DNA of 22,058 bases, from IMG/VR virus record IMGVR_UViG_3300049255_000591, positions 1 to 22,058 of that record; one strand, given 5' to 3'. Every line of letters starts with the position of its first letter. Within the stretch, counting starts at the first letter, position 1. Positions 7,608 through 14,544 of the stretch are shown here, piece by piece. The notes under the pieces were generated by a model. The model was given only the letters and a program-made list of their open reading frames with translations, did not search any database and was not told where the DNA came from. A program made the translations under genes and the position numbers. Source of the stretch: a virus.

Positions 7608-8060
7608 ATGAGACGTCTCGCTCTCGTCTGCGCAACGGCCGCGGCTGTCGGATCCACATCCGTTCAATCCGCCTCGGTCTATGCGATCTCGCCCAAGATG
7701 CGCAGCGACGTCGCGTGCATGTACGATGAACTCAAGAAAGTCCCCGGCATCGATCGCGTGAAGGTGGGCGCATACGAATGGCAGGGCTGGGTCTATCCTT
7801 ATCTGGAATACCGCGCGCCGCCTGGCCCGGATGGTTTCAGACTGACCGTTCGATATGTGGCTGAGCAGGCCTGCACGAACGTACCCAACTACAGCACTGA
7901 GAATTTCGACTGCGTGCCGCATCCCGGGCGGTATTCCTTCACGGCCCTACTCCCAGGAGTGCATGCTGAAGGCACCGAACTCGATTATGGTGGCACGCTT
8001 GCGGTCGCGACGCGTTGGCGCGAAACGTGTCGCGTAGATACGATAGCAATCACGGTGTAG
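7608..8060 (+). CDS. Exported small protein of unknown function, bracketed by direct repeats
   Basis: This 150-residue protein has an N-terminal Sec signal (MRRLALVCATAAAVGSTSVQ) with probable cleavage near residues 22-26. The mature region contains four cysteines (VACMY, QACTN, FDCVP, ETCRV), suggesting two disulfides, and a beta-rich pattern (WQGWVYPYLEYRAPP, GGTLAVATRW). The ATG at 7608 is preferred over an in-frame start at 7542 because gggggaattg lies directly before it and the signal peptide starts there; the upstream start would lie inside the repeat. The gene sits between portal and protease, two genes that are normally adjacent, and is flanked by near-identical 114-bp repeats, so it looks like an inserted cargo unit. 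No family is recognised. Confidence 0.7.
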   Translation: MRRLALVCATAAAVGSTSVQSASVYAISPKMRSDVACMYDELKKVPGIDRVKVGAYEWQGWVYPYLEYRAPPGPDGFRLTVRYVAEQACTNVPNYSTENFDCVPHPGRYSFTALLPGVHAEGTELDYGGTLAVATRWRETCRVDTIAITV

Positions 8061-8083
8061 CGGATTCGCGTTGAGCATAGTTC

Positions 8084-8197
8084 GCGAAATCAAATGCTTG
8101 CACGCGAAAATGCGAAACGTTCGGCAACAGTGCGAGATTCCGCTTGCGGCGTTTGATCAAGCGCGTTACGAATTTCGTCACAACGCGAATTTGCGCC
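8084..8197 (+). repeat. 114-bp direct repeat, copy 2
   Basis: This is the second copy of the 7482-7595 repeat, 110 of 114 bases identical and in the same orientation. It starts 23 bases after the stop of the exported-protein gene. The repeat-to-repeat period is 602 bp. Confidence 0.9.
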
Positions 8198-8246
8198 TGA
8201 CGCTTTTCGAGCGACGCGCCGCGTGAAACTCCGTAGAAGATGAAGG

Positions 8247-8367
8247 TGGCGCCGGAGCGCGGACGTCTCGTCCGCATTTTTGCACGTCTGCCCCGATTTC
8301 GACGATCTTGCTTCGAAGCTTTTTGCAAACATCACAGTGCGGACGAGACGTCCGCGCTCCGGCGCCA
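8247..8367. repeat. REPIN: perfect 30-bp inverted REP pair
   Basis: Copies at 8247-8276 and 8338-8367 are perfect reverse complements over 30 bp, separated by 61 bp. The hairpin is gcggac-gtctc-gtccgc, with the same gctccggcgcca tail as the pair at 1348-1504. The stem carries A/T in place of G/C on both arms, a compensatory change. The pair lies 60 bp upstream of the protease start. Confidence 0.9.
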
Positions 8368-8429
8368 CCCGCACGCGCACCGCGTCTCTTCTTCAACGCG
8401 AGAACACGCATCACAAACCGAGGACTCCC

Positions 8430-9839
8430 ATGGACCTCCAGCTGTTCATTCCCATTACCAAGATCGACGTGGCCCAGAGGCTCGTGTTCGGCACCATCGC
8501 GGAAGAGATTCCCGATCATGCCGACGAGATCATGGACTACGCGTCCGCCAAGCCCATGTTCGAAGCCTGGTCGCAGGAGATCGAGAAGGCGTCGCACGGG
8601 CGCAGTGTCGGCAATCTTCGCGCCATGCATGGCAGCGTCGCCGCCGGCAAGCTCGACCAAATCCACTTCGACGACGACGCAAGGCGCATCGCAACGGTCG
8701 CCAAAGTTGTCGACGACGCGGAATGGAAGAAGGTGCTGGAAGGCGTCTACACGGGCTTCTCGATGGGCGGACGTTACGTGCAGCGCTGGCCCGATCCGGA
8801 GAATCCGTCGCTCACGCGCTACACGCCGCAGCCGATGGAAGTCTCCCTCGTCGATCACCCTTGCATCCCGTCGGCGACGTTCGAAGTGGTGAAGGCCGAC
8901 GGGACGATCGAGCTGCGCAAATTCAAGCGCACCGCAGCCGAACGCGATGTGTCGCGCGACGCGGCCGAGTTCGCCGATCCCGGTTACCTGAAAGATCGCA
9001 AGAAACGCTGCCCGCTCGACACGGAAGCCCATATCCGCGCTGCCTGGGGCTATATCCATCATCCGAAGAACCAGGCGCCTTACACCGCCGACCAGCTGGC
9101 TGAGATCAAGGCCCGGATCGTGGCGGCCTGGAAAGCCAAGATCGACAAAAAGGGACCGCCGCTCGCCGCGGGGAAGAACATCGGCGCGGGCATTCTCGCG
9201 AAAAATCTCGGCGACGTTTCGCAGCTTGCCCTCATCATCGACGATCTTTCCCAGATCGCCACTGAGCTGGATGATCCGTCCATCGGCGACGGTTCGCTCG
9301 GGTCCCTGAAGACGACGATCGAAAGCCTGGTGGCGCTTCTGAATTCGCTGGTGGATCAAGCGACGTCCGATCTCACGAGCGGCGCTGCGTCTGATGCGAG
9401 CGATGATGATGCAGACGATGAGCCGGACGACCGAGCCGCAGCGGATCAGGATGCCGAAGACGACGAAGGCGCCGGTGCTGACGAAGACGTCGACGACGAT
9501 GCCGGCGCCGATGACGAGGACGATGACGACGCGTTCGCCGACAAGGTTGCCGCCGGCGCGCTCCACAAGGCGCTGACGATCGTCACGCCGCGGATTGATG
9601 CGGTGGCGGCACACGTCGCCGATCTGGCGAAACGCCTCGAGCATCTGGAATCCCAGCCGCTGCCGGGCGGTCCGGTGACGAAGTTCGTGACGGTGACCAA
9701 GAGCCAGGACATGGCAGGCCGCGATGCAACGCCGTTCGCGGCCGATCCGCTCGCCGATTTCCAGCGCCATCTGGAGCAGCTCGCCCCCGCAGCCCGTGCC
9801 CATCTTCTGACGAAGCTCGCCTTGCGCAATCCGCTCTGA
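8430..9839 (+). CDS. XkdF-like prohead protease fused to acidic scaffold-like C-terminus
   Basis: This 469-residue protein has an N-terminal (about 1-160) XkdF/HK97-type prohead serine protease domain that would mature the capsid. The likely catalytic His67 lies in RAMHG and Ser111 in GFSMGG, followed by the family-typical PMEVSLVDHPCIPSATF. Residues about 181-238 form a small basic helical domain (KKRCPLDTEAHIRAAWGYI, then YTADQLAEIKARI) that is often appended to phage proteases. A helical region follows, then an extreme Asp/Ala/Glu tract at about 322-371 and a C-terminal helix region (ALTIVTPRIDAVAAHVADL). The layout suggests a protease and a capsid scaffold in one chain. The ATG at 8430 is chosen because cgagga precedes it; an in-frame start at 8280 would run through a REP element. 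Confidence 0.85.
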   Translation: MDLQLFIPITKIDVAQRLVFGTIAEEIPDHADEIMDYASAKPMFEAWSQEIEKASHGRSVGNLRAMHGSVAAGKLDQIHFDDDARRIATVAKVVDDAEWKKVLEGVYTGFSMGGRYVQRWPDPENPSLTRYTPQPMEVSLVDHPCIPSATFEVVKADGTIELRKFKRTAAERDVSRDAAEFADPGYLKDRKKRCPLDTEAHIRAAWGYIHHPKNQAPYTADQLAEIKARIVAAWKAKIDKKGPPLAAGKNIGAGILAKNLGDVSQLALIIDDLSQIATELDDPSIGDGSLGSLKTTIESLVALLNSLVDQATSDLTSGAASDASDDDADDEPDDRAAADQDAEDDEGAGADEDVDDDAGADDEDDDDAFADKVAAGALHKALTIVTPRIDAVAAHVADLAKRLEHLESQPLPGGPVTKFVTVTKSQDMAGRDATPFAADPLADFQRHLEQLAPAARAHLLTKLALRNPL

Positions 9840-9900
9840 CCATTGCGTGCGCCGAAGCGTTGCCGCAACATGGCCTACGGAGCGATCATCGGGGGCGTCG

Positions 9901-10539
9901 TTGATACTGCCGAAGTTCAATATTGATCCGGCCGACGGTTCGGTTCTGGCCGTCGTCATGGGCGCCTTTCTTGCCACCATCAGCGGCTTCGTTGCCACGC
10001 AAATCGAGAACTACAATCGCCGCCGCGACAAGGAACGCAGCGCCGCTCTTCTGTTCGGCGAAATCCTCGTCGGCGTGAAGCTGACAATCAGCCTGGCCGA
10101 CCGCACGCGCGGCCGCGGCGATCCCTACGGCCCGGTCACGATGCGCATGATCCGCGCCGCCCAGCGCGAAGCGCAGACTTACGATCGCAACCGGGAAGGC
10201 CTATTCGACCTTCGCGATCCGGCCCTTCGCGCCCAGATTCACATGCTGTTCGCGCGGATGATCATCGCGCTCGACGGTGCGATCGATGCGACAAAGGAAA
10301 TCGGGTCGGCGGAAACGACGATGCGGATGCTGCCGCCTTCGGATCCTGTGATGGAAGAATTTGCGAAGATCCGCGATTTCTACGCGCAGGACCGCAAACA
10401 ATCCTTCGATTTCGCCGTCGAACTGCTGGCCGAGATTCCGTCGTTGCTCGCGAAATTGCAGCGCGTCGCGAAATACTCCTTCGAGGCCCACGAAACCTTC
10501 GTCCGCGAGACCGTGGCCCCGCAAGTGTCGGGCGAATAG
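9901..10539 (+). CDS. Unknown protein with an N-terminal membrane anchor
   Basis: About 212 residues are read from a TTG at 9901, which has cgggggcg a few bases upstream. A GTG at 9847 would add 18 unconvincing residues. A single hydrophobic segment (SVLAVVMGAFLATISGFVAT) near the start is followed by ENYNRRRDKERSAAL, and the rest is soluble and helical (MLFARMIIALDGAIDATKEI, LAEIPSLLAKLQRVAKYSF). It resembles an anchored cytoplasmic helical protein, not a known morphogenesis protein. It interrupts the usual protease-capsid pair, with a repeat element behind it, so it is probably cargo. No family is recognised. Confidence 0.65.
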   Translation: MILPKFNIDPADGSVLAVVMGAFLATISGFVATQIENYNRRRDKERSAALLFGEILVGVKLTISLADRTRGRGDPYGPVTMRMIRAAQREAQTYDRNREGLFDLRDPALRAQIHMLFARMIIALDGAIDATKEIGSAETTMRMLPPSDPVMEEFAKIRDFYAQDRKQSFDFAVELLAEIPSLLAKLQRVAKYSFEAHETFVRETVAPQVSGE

Positions 10540-10576
10540 CCGCGCGTCCAACGCGTCTTGCGCTATCCGAACAACT

Positions 10577-10723
10577 GGAATTTTTAGCGCAGAGGTCGCA
10601 GAGGTTGCGCGGAGGACGCAGTGACGTCCAGCGCGCGTCAACGCGCAGCACTTCTTACATGACGAAATAAATGGTTGCGCTTCGCGCGCGATGCCCCACC
10701 GCGTCCTCTGCGCTGAAAATTCC
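10577..10723. repeat. Interspersed element with inverted AGCGCAGAGG ends
   Basis: Outer arms at 10577-10595 (ggaatttttagcgcagagg) and 10705-10723 are inverted repeats matching at 18 of 19 positions. The interior contains gcgcttcgcgcgcgat at 10677-10692, which recurs inside the related element at 16892-17067. This is a non-coding, MITE-like intergenic repeat lying just upstream of the major capsid gene. Confidence 0.75.
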
Positions 10724-10756
10724 CACACTCCACACCCTCAAGAAAGGACACCGACC

Positions 10757-12250
10757 ATGAACATCACGGCGGAAACCATGACGCTGATGAAGGAGGCGCT
10801 GTCCTCGCAGCGTCGCGATCTTGCCAAAGCCGTCTCTACCTCGACGGGCCTCGCCTTCTACGACCTGCAAGGGCCGGCGAAGAACCTCTATCCCATCGTG
10901 ACGAAGCTCCGGAACATGACGCCGCGCGTCGGCCGTCCGTCCGGTTACGGCACCGCAGCGCACTGGAAACAGATCACCGCGCTCACGGGCTCGGGCTACG
11001 ACGCCATGGGCTGGATTCCGGAAGGTCAGCGTTCGGCCACGATGTCGTACACGGAAGTCGACAAGTCCGCGGCTTACGTCACGCTCGGCGAAGAAGACTA
11101 TCTGACCTTCGAAGCGGAATCGGCGGCGGAAGGTTTCGAAGACCTGAACTCCACCGTGTCGCTGCGCCTGCTGCAGAAGACGATGCGCAAGGAAGAGACG
11201 GGTCTGCTCGCCGGCAATGCGAGCCTCGCACTCGGCACGCCCACGGTGCCTACACTGTCCGCGCCCGCCGACGCCACGTCCACGATGCCGGCCGCGACCT
11301 ATTCGGTGATCGTCGTCGCGCTGTCGCCGGAAGGCTGGCTCAACTGCAAAGGCAATGCGGTCGCGGGCTTCACGCCGCAGAAATCCATCACCGGCATGGA
11401 CGGGCAGAGCTATACGCTCAACGGCGGCAACTCGAACGTCTCGACCAACGCGACGGTCGCCGTCGCCAGCGGTCACGGTTTGGCCGCCAGCGTCACGCCG
11501 ATCAGAGGCGCGGTTGCCTATGCGTGGTTCGTGGGTGCTGCCGGTTCGGAAACACTGCAGACGATCACCACCGTCAATTGCGTCTATTTCAACGGGAGCC
11601 TCGCAACCGGGCGCCAGGCGGCGACAACTGTTACCGCCGACAATTCCACCAATGCGGGCCTCGCCTTCGACGGCTTCCTCGTCAACGCGTTCGAAGGCGG
11701 CACGGTGACGACACTGCCGACCGGTGCGACAGGCACCGGCACGCCGCTGACCGCATCGGGCCGCGGTTCGATCGTCGAGATCGACACCATGCTGCAGGCG
11801 ATGTGGGACAATTATCGCCTCGGCCCCACGGTGATCTTCGTCTCCTCGCAGGAGCAGAAGAACATCACCAACAAGGTGCTGTCGAACGCGTCCGGTCCGC
11901 TCTTGCGTTACGACGTGACGGCGACGCCCGGCGAGCCTTACGCGATCACCGCCGGCGGCCAGATCAAATATTACTACAACCCCTTTGACGGCGACGGAAT
12001 GACGATCCCGATCGTGCCGCATCCCGATCTCGTGCCGGGCACGCTGTTTGCGTATTGCGAGCGGCTGCCCGAATGGTACCAGTCGAACGAAGTGCCCAAC
12101 GTCGCCGAAGTGATCACACGCCGCGACTATTACCGCGTCGACTGGCCCCTGCGCACGCGCCGCCGCGAATACGGCATCTACGCGGAAGAAGTCCTCGCGG
12201 TGTACGCACAGTTCGCGATGGGGATCATCACGAACATCGGGAACGGGTGA
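10757..12250 (+). CDS. Major capsid protein, HK97-fold, with Ig/FN3-like insertion
   Basis: This 497-residue protein is the main shell subunit. The N-terminal part (to about 158) has a helix-rich arm with WKQITALTGSGYDAMGWIPEGQ, then the spine-like FEAESAAEGFEDLNSTVSLR. The C-terminal part from about 335 contains SIVEIDTMLQAMWDNYRLGPTVIFVSSQEQKNITN and the closing RRREYGIYAEEVLAVYAQFAMGIITN, typical of phage capsids. Between them, residues about 160-285 are a Pro/Thr/Gly/Ser-rich beta segment (TYSVIVVALSPEGW, AVAYAWFVGAAGSETLQTI) that reads like an FN3 or Ig-like domain displayed on the shell. The ATG at 10757 has aaagga upstream. Its place after the protease and before connector genes supports the call. 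No cleavage site could be assigned. Confidence 0.85.
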   Translation: MNITAETMTLMKEALSSQRRDLAKAVSTSTGLAFYDLQGPAKNLYPIVTKLRNMTPRVGRPSGYGTAAHWKQITALTGSGYDAMGWIPEGQRSATMSYTEVDKSAAYVTLGEEDYLTFEAESAAEGFEDLNSTVSLRLLQKTMRKEETGLLAGNASLALGTPTVPTLSAPADATSTMPAATYSVIVVALSPEGWLNCKGNAVAGFTPQKSITGMDGQSYTLNGGNSNVSTNATVAVASGHGLAASVTPIRGAVAYAWFVGAAGSETLQTITTVNCVYFNGSLATGRQAATTVTADNSTNAGLAFDGFLVNAFEGGTVTTLPTGATGTGTPLTASGRGSIVEIDTMLQAMWDNYRLGPTVIFVSSQEQKNITNKVLSNASGPLLRYDVTATPGEPYAITAGGQIKYYYNPFDGDGMTIPIVPHPDLVPGTLFAYCERLPEWYQSNEVPNVAEVITRRDYYRVDWPLRTRRREYGIYAEEVLAVYAQFAMGIITNIGNG

Positions 12251-12262
12251 GCGATTGTCCTG

Positions 12263-12336
12263 CTGGGACCGCTGGCGTCCCGCCGGCATGCGGTCGTGAA
12301 AATTTGTAGATGCCGACAAGATGTCGGCGGTCCCAG
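12263..12336. repeat. REPIN of the ctgggaccgc type
   Basis: Inverted 27-bp copies lie at 12263-12289 and 12310-12336, matching at 21 of 27 positions. Each keeps its own hairpin although the sequences differ: gccgac-aagat-gtcggc on the right and gctggc / gccggc on the left, the latter needing one G-T pair. The pair sits between the capsid stop and the next gene's ribosome site. Confidence 0.8.
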
Positions 12337-12363
12337 TAAGAATCTCTTTCAACAAGGTGCTCA

Positions 12364-12750
12364 ATGCCCAAACTGATCGCCCCTCACGGCGCGAGCTGGC
12401 GCGGTCGCGCGCTTGACGCCGGTGAAATCATCGACGTGTCCGACGCGGAAGTCGCCGCCCTGACGGCGCACGGCTTTCGGCCGGTCGAGCAAGACTCCAC
12501 CGGGACCGCGGACATCTTGTCCGCATCGGCGTTGCCGGAGAGACCGAAAGCGGACGGGACGTCCGCGGTCCCGGTGAAGTCTTCAAGTCCGGAAAAAGCC
12601 GGTGAGCTGCCCCGCAAAGATCTCCTCAAGCTCCTGAAAGGCCGCGGGCTCGGCAATCTCTTCGTCAAGTCGACGGAGGAACTGCGCGCGCTGGCGGCGG
12701 TCGTGCTGGCGGGCGAAGCGATGGTGGAGGCCGATCATGGCGGCAAATGA
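12364..12750 (+). CDS. Small head-region protein interrupted by an in-frame REPIN
   Basis: This 128-residue protein lies between the capsid and connector genes. Residues 1-43 form a compact N-terminal segment (RGRALDAGEIIDVSDAEVAA, then HGFRPVE), common to small phage proteins with a short beta fold. Residues about 78-128 form a helical C-terminus (ELPRKDLLKLLKGRGLGNLF, then ELRALAAVVLAGEAM). The link between them, residues about 46-71 (TGTADILSAS, then DGTSAVPV), is encoded by a pair of inverted REP palindromes and is not ancestral protein sequence. The frame stays open through it. The gene has aaggtg before its ATG and overlaps the connector gene by 14 bases. It may be a head-joining protein; the exact role is unknown. 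Confidence 0.7.
   Translation: MPKLIAPHGASWRGRALDAGEIIDVSDAEVAALTAHGFRPVEQDSTGTADILSASALPERPKADGTSAVPVKSSSPEKAGELPRKDLLKLLKGRGLGNLFVKSTEELRALAAVVLAGEAMVEADHGGK
12499..12575. repeat. REPIN inserted inside a coding region
   Basis: REP copies lie at 12499-12526 and 12550-12575 in inverted orientation, with a 23-bp spacer. The hairpins are gcggac-atctt-gtccgc and gcggac-gggac-gtccgc, each flanked by the ggtcccggt tail. The inserted stretch is read through in frame by the head gene at 12364-12750. Confidence 0.85.
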
Positions 12751-13558
12751 TCTGACCACGCTCGCCGACGTCAAATCCTGGCTCGGCCGTACCGACACGA
12801 ATTCCGATGCACTCGTCGCAGCGCTCGTCACGCGCGCCAGCCGGTCGATCTGTTCTTATCTCCAGCGGCCGCTGCTCTTGCCGCACAGCGTGAGCGAAGT
12901 CCACGACGGCACGGGCGGCAATATCCTGGTGCTGAAGGAATGGCCGGTGCTTTCGGTCTCGTCGGTTGTCATCGACGGCATCGCGATCCCGCAGGCGACG
13001 CAGCAATCGCACGGCTGGGTGCTCGATGCGTGGAACGGCGTGCCGCCGGGGCGCATGCAGGCGCTGCGTTTGCGCGGTTACGCGTTTGGCAGCGGTTCGC
13101 CCGGCGCGCGCAACGCCGCGAGCGTGCAGGTGACGTATCAGGCCGGCTACCAGATCGCGTCCGAACGCCAGATCGTGACGGCGGGCGAGGCGAGCGTCGC
13201 CGCACCTTTCGGGCCGTGGGCCTCGGACGCGGGCGTGACTTATGCGAATGGCACGCCGCTCGTAGCTGTGACGGGCGCGCCGATGACGGGGCAATACGCG
13301 CTCGACGCGGAAGCCGGCACCTACGATTTCGCCGCCGGCGACGACGGCGCCGTGGTTCTCATCTCTTACGGCTTCGTGCCGTACGATCTCGCCGATGCCT
13401 GCATCGAGCTCGTCTCCGAGCGTTACAAATATGCGCAGCGCGTGGGCGAGAAGACGCATTCGCTGGGCGGCAACGAGACCGTGAGCTTCGACACGACGCG
13501 CTTCACGCCGCTGGTGATGCAGCTTCTCCAGCCGTATCGCTGCGTGCCGCCGCTATGA
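12737..13558 (+). CDS. gp6-like head-tail connector (adaptor)
   Basis: This 273-residue protein should form the ring docking onto the portal. The N-terminal half is the typical connector fold: TTLADVKSWL, then ALVAALVTRASRSICSYLQR, EVHDGTGGNILVLKEWPVLS and VSSVVIDGIAI. The C-terminal YDLADACIELVSERYKYAQR and the SFDTTRFTPLVMQLLQPYR ending are the conserved alpha-helical part of the same family. A long middle stretch (about 95-215) is longer than in minimal gp6 proteins and probably forms an inserted beta domain. The ATG is preceded by ggagg and lies inside the preceding gene; its stop overlaps the next start as ATGA, so the three genes are tightly coupled. Confidence 0.85.
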   Translation: MAANDLTTLADVKSWLGRTDTNSDALVAALVTRASRSICSYLQRPLLLPHSVSEVHDGTGGNILVLKEWPVLSVSSVVIDGIAIPQATQQSHGWVLDAWNGVPPGRMQALRLRGYAFGSGSPGARNAASVQVTYQAGYQIASERQIVTAGEASVAAPFGPWASDAGVTYANGTPLVAVTGAPMTGQYALDAEAGTYDFAAGDDGAVVLISYGFVPYDLADACIELVSERYKYAQRVGEKTHSLGGNETVSFDTTRFTPLVMQLLQPYRCVPPL

Positions 13559-14001
13559 TTGCGATCGCGATCGATAAAGCACGGGCCGAAGCGCAACTCG
13601 ATGGGATCGCATCGTCTGCCGCCGCGCGAGCCGGCGATGTCATCGCCCAGAACGGTGCGGCGTTGCTCTCCGCTGTCCAGGCCCGGCTTCCGGTGAAACT
13701 CGCGGACAGCGTGCGGCTGACGGTGAACGCGTCTGATTCGGGGGCTGTGGCCAGCATCACAAGCGACGCCCCCTTTGCACGGCTGCGTGAATATGGCGGC
13801 CGCATCGCCGTTCCGGAGATCGCGCCCGTCGCCGCCAAGGTCCTGGCGTTTCCGTTCAAAGGCAAACTCGTCTTCGTCGCGCACACGCAGTCGCACGAGA
13901 TCGACATGCCCGCGCATCCCTCGTTCGCGCCCGCGCTGGACGACATCGCGCCGCGCTTTCGCGCCGATCTCGAAGGCGCTCTGTCGGACATCGCGTCATG
14001 A
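13555..14001 (+). CDS. gp10-like head-tail joining / minor tail protein
   Basis: This 148-residue protein starts at an ATG that overlaps the connector stop (ATGA) and ends in the same way with the next gene. It has an N-terminal helix (RAEAQLDGIASSAAARAGDV), then VQARLPVKLADSVRLTVNAS, the ARLREYGGRIAVPEI turn and the closing PAHPSFAPALDDIAPRFRAD. That pattern, in particular the H-P-F-x-P-x-L-D ending, is common in HK97 gp10-type phage proteins that join the head to the tail tube. It is short but normal for the group. It is a cytoplasmic assembly protein without membrane segments. Confidence 0.75.
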   Translation: MIAIAIDKARAEAQLDGIASSAAARAGDVIAQNGAALLSAVQARLPVKLADSVRLTVNASDSGAVASITSDAPFARLREYGGRIAVPEIAPVAAKVLAFPFKGKLVFVAHTQSHEIDMPAHPSFAPALDDIAPRFRADLEGALSDIAS

Positions 14002-14417
14002 GTCGCGAAGCCATCTATCAGGCGTTGTTCGCGCGCGTGAGCACGGCCGCCGATTTCGCCACCGCCACGCGGCGCATCAAGGAATACGCCGACGTCGACC
14101 AGGCGACGCAGCCCGCCATCCTGCAGGTGGAGCTGGGTGAGAAATGGGCCGAGCCAGGCCCGCCGCCGCAAGCCGTCATCCTGCACGCCAAGCTCTTTAT
14201 CTATTGCGAGTCCAACGATCCGACCGAACCCGTCTCCACGCAGATCAATACGCTGATGGATGCGGTGGCGGCCGCACTCGCGCCGCCCGACATCGAAGAA
14301 CGCCAGACGCTGGGCGGCCTCGTCTACAATCTCTCGATCGTGGGCGATGTGACCATCGCGGAAGGATTGTCGGGGCAATCGGAAGTGTCAATCCCGATCG
14401 AGATCATGCTGGGCTAA
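13998..14417 (+). CDS. Tail terminator / tail completion-like protein
   Basis: This 139-residue protein is coupled to the upstream gene by an ATGA overlap. It shows an N-terminal SREAIYQALFARVSTAADFA helix, TRRIKEYADVDQATQPAILQ, a basic-aromatic strand VILHAKLFIYCESNDP, a helix QINTLMDAVAAALAPP and a final strand region VTIAEGLSGQSEVSIPIEIM. This order fits the small tail terminator proteins that cap the tube before it joins the head. Its position between the gp10-like gene and the major tail gene supports this. It is normal in length, and no motif allows a more precise call. Confidence 0.75.
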   Translation: MSREAIYQALFARVSTAADFATATRRIKEYADVDQATQPAILQVELGEKWAEPGPPPQAVILHAKLFIYCESNDPTEPVSTQINTLMDAVAAALAPPDIEERQTLGGLVYNLSIVGDVTIAEGLSGQSEVSIPIEIMLG

Positions 14418-14420
14418 TCC

Positions 14421-14510
14421 TTCGTGGCTCGCGCTCCGTGCTCGCGCCCCTCAGGATGACGCACACCCAATATCGTCATCCTGAAGTGCGTGCGAAGCAC
14501 GCCACGAAGC
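14421..14510. repeat. Inverted CCTTCGTGG/CCACGAAGG-type interspersed repeat
   Basis: The arm at 14421-14461 (cttcgtggc ... ctcaggatgacg) is inverted relative to 14475-14510 (cgtcatcctgaagtg ... ccacgaag). A related element lies at 18874-19000. This type of sequence is a common intergenic repeat in alphaproteobacterial chromosomes. It occupies most of the 127-bp gap before the major tail gene but stops short of that gene's ribosome site. Confidence 0.75.
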
Positions 14511-14544
14511 ACGAAGCTGAACATTCAATAAGGAGTCCTCCACC

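Noticed and set aside
8178-9998. 606-codon minus-strand open frame
   Set aside because: It is antisense to the protease gene, runs through REP elements and is dominated by Arg, Gly and Val runs. The + strand frame has recognised motifs and a ribosome site.
10655-12364. 569-codon minus-strand open frame
   Set aside because: It is antisense to the major capsid gene and extends into repeat sequences at both ends; Arg/His-rich composition is a shadow signature.
1348-12575. CRISPR array
   Set aside because: The short repeats are palindromic, irregularly spaced over many kilobases, and occur in inverted pairs, so they are REP elements and not a CRISPR.
12940-14001. 353-codon + strand frame that includes the gp10-like gene
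   Set aside because: The first two thirds are a shadow of the connector gene. The real gene is the last part, starting at ATG 13555 with an ATGA overlap.
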